DNA of 9,758 nucleotides. Origin: an uncultured Oscillospiraceae bacterium. GTDB lineage: Bacteria > Bacillota > Clostridia > Oscillospirales > Acutalibacteraceae. Shown here in pieces: positions 5,355 to 9,758 of the stretch. The notes under the pieces are model-generated. The model saw only the letters and a program-made list of their open reading frames with translations, was not told the origin of the DNA and did no database searches. Position numbers and translations under genes: made by a program. The stretch is taken from assembly GCA_900555545.1 (NCBI GenBank), contig USLQ01000016.1, positions 1 to 9,758 of the forward strand. The letters are read 5' to 3'. Every line of letters begins with the position of its first letter. The first letter of the stretch is position 1.

Positions 5355-6203
5355 ATGAGAGCCATTAGGCCTGTCTCTACAGTTCTTTTCGTTATTTCAA
5401 TCACCGTTTTACTGATGATGGGATGTCACGGCGGACGGACGGACAATCCCCTTATCGAGCTTGCAACGCATACGGTCGCGGCTGAGGAACCGTCCTCTAC
5501 TACCTTTGCTTCAACGCCCGTTCCCAGCACTACCAGCAGCGAAAGCGCAAGCGCAAGCATATCCCAGCCAGCCACCCAAATCTCCGACAGCGTGGACGGT
5601 GAGAGCGGGGAAGCCGCCCCTGTCATCCACCAACATCGGTATACAGCCGTACGGACGCCGCCATCCTGTGTGACACAGGGATATACCACCTACACCTGCG
5701 CGTGTGGGGACAGCTATGTGTCCAACTATCAGGATGCCCTGGGGCACACATACGGCTCCTGGATAACGGAGATCCAACCTACCACCTACGCCGAGGGGCT
5801 TCAGCGGCGTTCCTGCACCCGATGCGGCCACAGTGAGACGGCCGTGTTACCCAAGCTCACAAACACCTCCGCATTTGCACAGGAGGTGGTCGCACTCGTC
5901 AATGCTGAGCGGCGCAACGCGGGCCTTTCCCCGCTCACGGAGATCTCCGTGTTGGATGATTTGGCCCAGGCGCGGAGCCGTGAGATCGTTACCCGATTTG
6001 AACATGTGCGCCCAGACGGCACCAACCCGCTGGACGGCGTGATCCATGCGGGGTATTCCACGCCCGAGGCTGTAGTGGACGGCTGGATGAACTCTCCCGC
6101 CCACCGGGCCAATATTTTATCCCCAGACTTTTCCTATATCGGCGTGGGCTATTGTGAAAGCGGCGGGTATTATTACTGGGTACAGATTTTCGCCGGTGAC
6201 TGA
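5355..6203 (+). CDS. CAP/SCP-domain lipoprotein with Cys-rich repeats
   Basis: A predicted secreted lipoprotein of 282 residues. The signal peptide (1-23) ends in the lipobox MMGC with Cys24. A Ser/Thr-rich linker (about 45-85) follows. Residues 93-168 hold two imperfect repeats of a type common in Clostridia surface proteins: HRYTAVRTPPSCVTQGYTTY with CACG (115-118), then HTYGSWITE and CTRCG (154-158). The second repeat has Thr where the first has Cys105. The C-terminal CAP domain (about 172-282) has the typical FVxLVNxxR-like start (VVALVNAERRNAGLSPL), HVRPDG with His217, GWMNSPAHRANIL with His250, and YWVQIF. It appears shortened: HVRPDGTNPLDG is followed almost at once by AGYSTPEAVVDGW, so the usual GENIA segment with its conserved Glu is absent. 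SD AGGAG (5343-5347) lies 7 bases upstream. CAP-protein functions in Bacillota are mostly unknown. Confidence 0.88.
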   Translation: MRAIRPVSTVLFVISITVLLMMGCHGGRTDNPLIELATHTVAAEEPSSTTFASTPVPSTTSSESASASISQPATQISDSVDGESGEAAPVIHQHRYTAVRTPPSCVTQGYTTYTCACGDSYVSNYQDALGHTYGSWITEIQPTTYAEGLQRRSCTRCGHSETAVLPKLTNTSAFAQEVVALVNAERRNAGLSPLTEISVLDDLAQARSREIVTRFEHVRPDGTNPLDGVIHAGYSTPEAVVDGWMNSPAHRANILSPDFSYIGVGYCESGGYYYWVQIFAGD

Positions 6204-6285
6204 ACAGCCATCCGGCGTCGATCCCTCTATTCCCCTGCCGTTCTCACCTCTGTAAAACAAAAAACAATCGAAAACGGAGGAACCA

Positions 6286-6747
6286 ATGACTCGCATTTTA
6301 TTTGTCTGCCTGGGCAACATCTGTCGCAGCCCCATGGCGGAATTTGTTATGAAACACCTGGCGGAAGAGACTGGCCTGTCCAACCAATTGGAAATCGCCT
6401 CCGCCGCAACCAGCGCTGAGGAGGTGGGCAACGGCGTCTATCCGCCCGTGCGCCGCCTGTTGATGCGCCATGGAATGGATCCGGGCGGAAAAACGGCACG
6501 CCAAATGTCCAAGGCGGACTATGCGCACTACGACCTGCTGATCGGCATGGACAGTGCCAACCTCCGCACCATGGCCCGGATTTGCGGCGGGGATCCCCAT
6601 CAAAAAATCGCGCGCCTGCTCGACTATACGGATAGCCCGCGTGACATCTCAGACCCCTGGTACACCCGCGACTTTGATCGGACATGGGCGGACATTCAAA
6701 CGGGATGCCGGGGACTGATGAAATATCTGTTCCCGGGCTGGGGATAA
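6286..6747 (+). CDS. Low-molecular-weight protein tyrosine phosphatase
   Basis: A cytoplasmic 153-residue enzyme that removes phosphate from phosphotyrosine, possibly phosphoarginine, in proteins. The catalytic P-loop is VCLGNICRSPMAE, with nucleophile Cys8, Arg14 and Ser15, matching the CX5R(S/T) signature. The general-acid loop is DPWY (123-126) with Asp123. Length fits the family. The CLGNICRSP loop favours the classical tyrosine-specific type over the YwlE arginine phosphatase type, whose loop is usually CTGNTCRSP. The SD GGAGG (6276-6280) lies 5 bases upstream of the start. It begins 82 bases after the CAP lipoprotein gene, with no clear terminator or promoter in the gap, so the two may share a transcript. 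Its substrate is not evident; no tyrosine kinase or capsule gene is in the window. Confidence 0.95.
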   Translation: MTRILFVCLGNICRSPMAEFVMKHLAEETGLSNQLEIASAATSAEEVGNGVYPPVRRLLMRHGMDPGGKTARQMSKADYAHYDLLIGMDSANLRTMARICGGDPHQKIARLLDYTDSPRDISDPWYTRDFDRTWADIQTGCRGLMKYLFPGWG

Positions 6748-6763
6748 AAGAAGTGATTTCCAA

Positions 6764-6792
6764 TTGAAAAATGGCGCAGAACACGTTATAAT
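6764..6792 (+). promoter_or_regulatory. Sigma-A promoter of the 206-residue lipoprotein gene
   Basis: TTGAAA (6764-6769) and perfect TATAAT (6787-6792) are spaced by 17 bases. The transcript would start near 6799, right at the SD, leaving a leader of only about 13 nt. Confidence 0.88.
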
Positions 6793-6811
6793 GAGCTGGG
6801 GAGGAATTGCA

Positions 6812-7432
6812 ATGATCAAAAAAACATCCATTCTCTTGGCGTGCATCCTGTTTGCCGGTGCACTGTTTGGCTGTTCACGGAGTTCAATCCCGGAACAGGT
6901 CACGCAGCGTCCGGTCGCCGAGAGCGAACAAGTTGTCACGGAACAGGCAGACGGCACCAAGGAAATGGCCATTGGGAGCGGAGCGCTCCATAGTGCGATC
7001 ACCAGCAATGCCCAAAATGCGGAGATCCACCATATTGTCAACGAGTCCACCGGCGTCAACGAACTGCACATTGGGATCGTCACCAATAAGGATAAGCTGA
7101 CGGACGCCTACCGCGACTATCTGAATCAGATTAAAAACATCGTCTTGAACTGTCAGCGGCAGTTGACGGAGGACGAATATACCAAAATCACCTTTTCTTA
7201 CTCCAAGAACTCCAAGTACACCGGCCTGCCGCTCCTGTACACGCTGGAGTTATTCCTCACGCCGCAGGACGGGAAGTACGTTCTGGAGCGGGAACCTTTT
7301 GACAGTGCTCTGAAGGAGATCGCCGGGAGTGTCAGCGACTGGCAGGGGGAAACCGAAGAGGAGCCGGGGTGGGTTTTGGCCACTCTGTATTCTATCCCCG
7401 CGAGTGTGGGAATCTACCAGCTGGCACAGTAA
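6812..7432 (+). CDS. Lipoprotein of unknown function
   Basis: A predicted lipoprotein of 206 residues. The signal peptide MIKKTSILLACILFAGALFGC carries a clear LFGC lipobox with the modified Cys at residue 21. A Gln/Glu-rich linker (about 23-55) follows, then a soluble domain (about 65-206) with VNELHIGIVTNKDKLTDAY, a helix around LNQIKNIVLNCQRQLTEDEY, and a strand-rich end (ITFSYSKNSKYTGLPLLYTL). I recognise no family. ATG 6812 is chosen because GGAGG (6800-6804) lies 7 bases upstream; the in-frame TTG at 6764 is the promoter -35 box and cannot be translated from this promoter. It is transcribed alone, between its own consensus promoter and the terminator at 7454-7485. One Cys remains in the mature domain besides the lipidated one. 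Confidence 0.85.
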   Translation: MIKKTSILLACILFAGALFGCSRSSIPEQVTQRPVAESEQVVTEQADGTKEMAIGSGALHSAITSNAQNAEIHHIVNESTGVNELHIGIVTNKDKLTDAYRDYLNQIKNIVLNCQRQLTEDEYTKITFSYSKNSKYTGLPLLYTLELFLTPQDGKYVLEREPFDSALKEIAGSVSDWQGETEEEPGWVLATLYSIPASVGIYQLAQ

Positions 7433-7453
7433 AAATAGCAAATAAACTCCAGT

Positions 7454-7485
7454 TGCAGTCGGGTATAGAACCCGGCTGTATTTTT
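7454..7485 (+). terminator. Intrinsic terminator of the lipoprotein gene
   Basis: CAGTCGGGT (7456-7464) pairs with ACCCGGCTG (7470-7478) through one G-U pair, extended by T7454-A7480 and G7455-T7479. The loop is five bases, and five Ts (7481-7485) follow. Confidence 0.9.
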
Positions 7486-7519
7486 ACGCATATTTTCACA
7501 TTCCATCCAAAATTATCAG

Positions 7520-7548
7520 TGGACTGGAAATACAAACTGTGCTATAAT
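7520..7548 (+). promoter_or_regulatory. Promoter of brnQ, with extended -10
   Basis: TGGACT (7520-7525), four of six -35 matches, is spaced 17 bases from a perfect TATAAT (7543-7548). TGC immediately before makes it an extended -10 element. Transcription should start near 7555, leaving an 87-nt leader. Confidence 0.85.
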
Positions 7549-7557
7549 ACATAGCGG

Positions 7558-7603
7558 AATCGGGTGAGACATTTGGCCGGAAAATGTTTTGCCCGGATTT
7601 TTT
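7558..7603 (+). promoter_or_regulatory. Terminator-like hairpin in the brnQ leader (candidate attenuator)
   Basis: Bases 7558-7574 pair with 7582-7599 over 17 pairs (three or four of them G-U, with one bulged G at 7595/7596) around the 7-base loop GGCCGGA. A run of six Ts (7598-7603) overlaps the base of the stem. The hairpin begins about three bases after the predicted transcript start and ends 38 bases before the brnQ start codon. The preceding gene already has its own terminator at 7454-7485, so this one most likely acts on brnQ transcription. A competing fold, CCCGG (7592-7596) with CC (7606-7607) and GGG (7612-7614), is possible but weak. Confidence 0.65.
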
Positions 7604-7641
7604 AACCGGATGGGAAATGAAACAAAGAGAGGGAAAGAAAA

Positions 7642-8970
7642 ATGATCGAAAAAATGAAACGTCATGACGTATTTATTCTGGGCGTAACGCTCTTTTGTAT
7701 GTTCTTTGGCGCGGGGAATCTGATCTTCCCGCCATTCCTGGGTGCGCAGGCTGGAACCGATACGTGGTTTGCCATGATTGGATTCGCCATCACGGCAATT
7801 GGTTTTCCGGTGCTCGGTGTGGTCGCCGTGGCGCGGACAGGCGGATTTCAGCGGCTGGCAGAGCATGTAGGGAAGCGGTTCGCCTTTGTCTTTATCATGC
7901 TCGTCTATCTCTCCATCGGTCCGGGTCTCGCCATCCCCAGGACCGCCTCCACTTCGTTTGAGATGGCCGTCACCCCCTTTATGGACCAGCCGGAGGGATG
8001 GATCCTGCCGGTGTACTCGTTGATCTTTTTTGTGGTGGCGGCTCTGGTCGCCTTCCGCCCGGAAAAACTCACCGACCGGATCGGAAAGATCCTCGCCCCC
8101 TGCCTGCTGGTGCTGATTCTGATTAGCAAGGCGCCGGCGGAGTATGGCGTGCCAACAGGAACCTATGCGCAGAATGTGTTCGCGCAGGGATTTTCAGATG
8201 GCTATCAAACCATGGACACGCTGGTGGCCCTGAACTATGGGATCGTTATCGTACTGAATATTAAGAATAAAAAGGTCACCCACGAAAAACGCATTGTTCA
8301 CTACACGATCACCGCGGGGTGGATCGCCGGCGGCCTCTTACTTGTGATCTACGCTGCGCTGGCGCATATCGGCGCAGTGAGCGGTGCCGCTTTCCCCGGC
8401 GCGGAGAACGGCGCGACAGTGCTGACCAACCTCGTCTCCTGGCTGTACGGCCCGGTGGGCTCGGTCATTCTGGGGCTGATCTTTGTCATCGCCTGCCTGA
8501 ATGTGTGCATCGGGCTGCTCAGCAGCTGCTCCGAATACTTCAACCGGATCGTCCCCAAGCTGCCCTATCGCGTATGGGTGATTATCCTGGCGATTATCAG
8601 CTACCTGATCTCTATTTTGGGGTTGAATACGATCCTGAAAATCTCCACTCCGATCCTCAACGCGCTCTATCCGATGGCGCTTGTTCTGATCCTGCTTGGT
8701 CTCGCCAACAAGGTGACGCAGCGAATCCCATTGTGCTACCCGCTTGCGGTTGCCTTTACCGGGGTGATCAGCGTATGCGACGCAATTGAGACAGCCGGCT
8801 TGAGTATCCCGGGGATCAGCGGTCTGATTCACGCGCTCCCCCTTTACGACGCCGGATTTGTCTGGTTGATTCCCGCAGTTGTGGGCGCTGTGATCGGAGC
8901 CGGGATCAGCTGCATCCGCAACAAACGGAAATTGGGGCACTTCCTGCTGCCAGCTGAAAAGGAAGCATAA
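7642..8970 (+). CDS. brnQ: Branched-chain amino acid transport carrier, BrnQ/LIVCS family
   Basis: An integral membrane symporter (442 residues, about 12 hydrophobic segments) that imports leucine, isoleucine and valine using a sodium or proton gradient. Family motifs are FFGAGNLIFPPFLG at residues 21-34 and SIGPGLAIPRTASTSFEM at 91-108. Length matches the family at 430-450. The start ATG 7642 is preceded only by a purine-rich AGAGAGGG stretch (7626-7633), a weaker SD than those of its neighbours; ATG 7654 (MKRHDVF) is an alternative that would lose four residues. It is transcribed alone from the promoter at 7520-7548, through a leader with a terminator-like hairpin, and ends at a strong bidirectional terminator. 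No branched-chain biosynthesis genes are nearby. Confidence 0.95.
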   Translation: MIEKMKRHDVFILGVTLFCMFFGAGNLIFPPFLGAQAGTDTWFAMIGFAITAIGFPVLGVVAVARTGGFQRLAEHVGKRFAFVFIMLVYLSIGPGLAIPRTASTSFEMAVTPFMDQPEGWILPVYSLIFFVVAALVAFRPEKLTDRIGKILAPCLLVLILISKAPAEYGVPTGTYAQNVFAQGFSDGYQTMDTLVALNYGIVIVLNIKNKKVTHEKRIVHYTITAGWIAGGLLLVIYAALAHIGAVSGAAFPGAENGATVLTNLVSWLYGPVGSVILGLIFVIACLNVCIGLLSSCSEYFNRIVPKLPYRVWVIILAIISYLISILGLNTILKISTPILNALYPMALVLILLGLANKVTQRIPLCYPLAVAFTGVISVCDAIETAGLSIPGISGLIHALPLYDAGFVWLIPAVVGAVIGAGISCIRNKRKLGHFLLPAEKEA

Positions 8971-9010
8971 AAAACAGAGCTCCGAGCCTGCGAGGGTTCG
9001 GAGCTTTTTT
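8969..9010. terminator. Bidirectional terminator between brnQ and the convergent DUF1893 gene
   Basis: AGCTCCGAGCC (8978-8988) pairs with GGTTCGGAGCT (8995-9005) over 11 bp with a 6-base loop. It has six Ts on the right (9005-9010) and six As on the left (8969-8974), so it can stop transcription from both directions. It begins at the brnQ stop codon, and the minus-strand gene ends 11 bases to its right. Confidence 0.93.
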
Positions 9011-9020
9011 GTGGATTTTT

Positions 9021-9443
9021 TTACGCCCAGGTCAGTTCTTCCATCTTTTTCCGGATCAGGCGCAGCGCCTCATCCGGGTCATCCGTGCCACTTACAGCGG
9101 ACTCCATCGGACAGGGGCCGTCCCCTGCGCGATTGATGATCCCGGGGACAACGCGGCCGTACTCCACCGGAACTCCCCGCGCCCGCAGGACGGCAAGCGC
9201 CGGTTCGCTGATGACGCGTGCATACAGATGTGCGATCCCGGCACGCACAAACAGGAGTGCCGCCGCCTTTCCTACGACTTTATCTGCTGCGGAAAAGCCG
9301 CTCAGATCCTGACCGGTGGTAATCCAATCCAGCACCGGACGCACACCGCGTGCCGTACTGGTGTACAACAAGTCCCCTTTGCACAGGACGCATGTATATG
9401 TCCCGGCCATCAACAGATGCCGTGCCCGTTCCAAATCACCCAT
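9021..9443 (-). CDS. DUF1893 family protein (TM1506-like, cytidine deaminase-like fold)
   Basis: A small soluble protein of 140 residues that matches the DUF1893 family, whose Thermotoga member TM1506 has a cytidine deaminase-like fold. Family stretches visible are TCVLCKGDLLYTSTARGVRPVLD (17-39), SAADKVVGKAAALL (51-64), ARVISEPALAVL (75-86), and NRAGDGPCPMESAV (104-117). The helix that carries the zinc-binding H/C-A-E in true deaminases reads VVGKAAA here, and only one Cys of the usual PCxxC is kept (PCPME). Classical zinc-dependent deamination is therefore doubtful, and its activity is unknown. The start is supported by GGGGAG about 9 bases upstream on the minus strand. The start codon overlaps the stop of the upstream membrane-protein gene by 8 bases, so the two are probably translationally coupled and functionally linked. 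Confidence 0.85.
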   Translation of the reverse strand: MGDLERARHLLMAGTYTCVLCKGDLLYTSTARGVRPVLDWITTGQDLSGFSAADKVVGKAAALLFVRAGIAHLYARVISEPALAVLRARGVPVEYGRVVPGIINRAGDGPCPMESAVSGTDDPDEALRLIRKKMEELTWA

Positions 9444-9758
9444 GCCTGCGGACTCCCCGCTCGATCCAGAACATCAGCAGCGGCAGCAGCGCCCACTGGA
9501 GCAGGATCCCCGGAACACCGGCGACGATGCTGGTCCAAATCGAGGCGACAGCAACCTGACTGCCAAACCCGTATACGGCTGCCAGCACTGCAACGCTGCG
9601 TAAAGCGCGGCCCGCAACCTGAGCAATCAGCAGTTTACCAAAAGAGGGGATTCGGGTACCGGCCAGCATGCCGGATACCAGGCCATAGCCCGCGAGCTCC
9701 ACCATGATGAACGGCAGCATCAGCGCCGACGGCATCCCCGAGATGGCAAAGCTCACGA
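9436..9758 (-). CDS. Membrane protein, probable ECF-transporter S component (5' truncated by window edge)
   Basis: The C-terminal 107 codons of a hydrophobic membrane protein whose start lies beyond the window; the GTG at 9756 is just the first start-like codon in frame. Three hydrophobic segments are visible: around SALMLPFIMVELAGYGLVSGML, around LLIAQVAGRALRSVAVLAAV, and ASIWTSIVAGVPGILLQWALLPLLMFWIE, followed by a basic end (RGVRRHG). The pattern GMP, then ELAGYGLVSG, AGR and GxLLQ resembles substrate-binding S components of ECF vitamin/cofactor transporters. The substrate cannot be inferred. Its stop codon overlaps the start of the DUF1893 gene (ATGGGTGA), forming an operon. The S-component call rests on pattern recognition and could be another small membrane family. 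Confidence 0.6.
   Translation of the reverse strand, partial: VSFAISGMPSALMLPFIMVELAGYGLVSGMLAGTRIPSFGKLLIAQVAGRALRSVAVLAAVYGFGSQVAVASIWTSIVAGVPGILLQWALLPLLMFWIERGVRRHG

Noticed and set aside
5538..5560. Short tandem GCGCAA-type repeat in the CAP lipoprotein gene
   Set aside because: Only two or three units encoding the Ser/Ala linker; this is ordinary low complexity, with no sign of a phase-variable tract.
7564..7605. Possible 13-codon leader peptide in the brnQ leader
   Set aside because: It has no SD, a GTG start only about 9 bases from the expected transcript start, and no run of Leu, Ile or Val codons, so classical ribosome-mediated attenuation is not supported.
9009..9707. Plus-strand open frame of 232 codons after brnQ
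   Set aside because: It is antisense to the DUF1893 and membrane-protein genes, lies directly behind a terminator with no promoter or SD, and its product is a low-complexity Arg/Pro/Ala mix with no domain.
1..9758. Mobile elements, CRISPR arrays, defence systems, rRNA or tRNA genes
   Set aside because: I looked for transposase or integrase motifs, regularly spaced repeats, toxin-antitoxin pairs and RNA gene signatures, and found none that hold up.

Overview
The window (about 9.8 kb) looks like chromosomal DNA of a moderately GC-rich Bacillota (Firmicutes), most likely a gut Clostridia of the Oscillospiraceae/Ruminococcaceae type. The evidence is strong GGAGG-type ribosome binding sites, consensus or extended -10 sigma-A promoters, frequent intrinsic terminators, several lipobox lipoproteins with acidic Ser/Thr-rich linkers, an archaeal/eukaryotic-type prolyl-tRNA synthetase, QueT, and an ECF sigma/anti-sigma pair of a type common in Clostridia. 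The taxonomic guess is inference. I see no insertion sequence, phage gene, CRISPR array, rRNA or tRNA.

Layout. 1-646: 3' part of proS, closed by a strong terminator (661-700). 716-1361: a consensus promoter, a structured leader that looks like a preQ1 riboswitch, and queT (queuosine-precursor transporter), followed by a terminator (1429-1459). 1461-3934: an operon of ECF sigma factor, membrane-anchored anti-sigma-like protein (stop/start overlap) and a DUF3221-like lipoprotein. 3935-4200: a 266-bp non-coding stretch full of ordered inverted repeats that ends in a terminator; it may be an unannotated structured RNA. 4201-5313: extended -10 promoter and a class I DAHP synthase (first step of the shikimate pathway). 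5355-6203: a CAP/SCP-domain lipoprotein with Cys-rich repeats that lacks the usual GENIA segment. 6286-6747: low-molecular-weight protein tyrosine phosphatase. 6764-7485: a lipoprotein of unknown function with its own consensus promoter and terminator. 7520-8970: brnQ (branched-chain amino acid carrier), whose leader contains a long hairpin plus T tract between promoter and start codon, a likely attenuator. 8969-9010: a bidirectional terminator separating brnQ from two convergent, overlapping minus-strand genes: a DUF1893 (TM1506-like) protein and the C-terminal part of an integral membrane protein resembling an ECF-transporter S component.

The genes are mostly independent units rather than one pathway. 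The common theme is nutrient acquisition and envelope sensing: queuosine precursor uptake, branched-chain amino acid uptake, aromatic amino acid synthesis, a possible vitamin/nucleobase ECF system, and a cell-surface stress sigma-factor module. The best discovery candidates are the three non-coding structures: the queT leader, the 3935-4153 region, and the brnQ leader hairpin. The DUF1893/ECF-S gene pair is also of interest.
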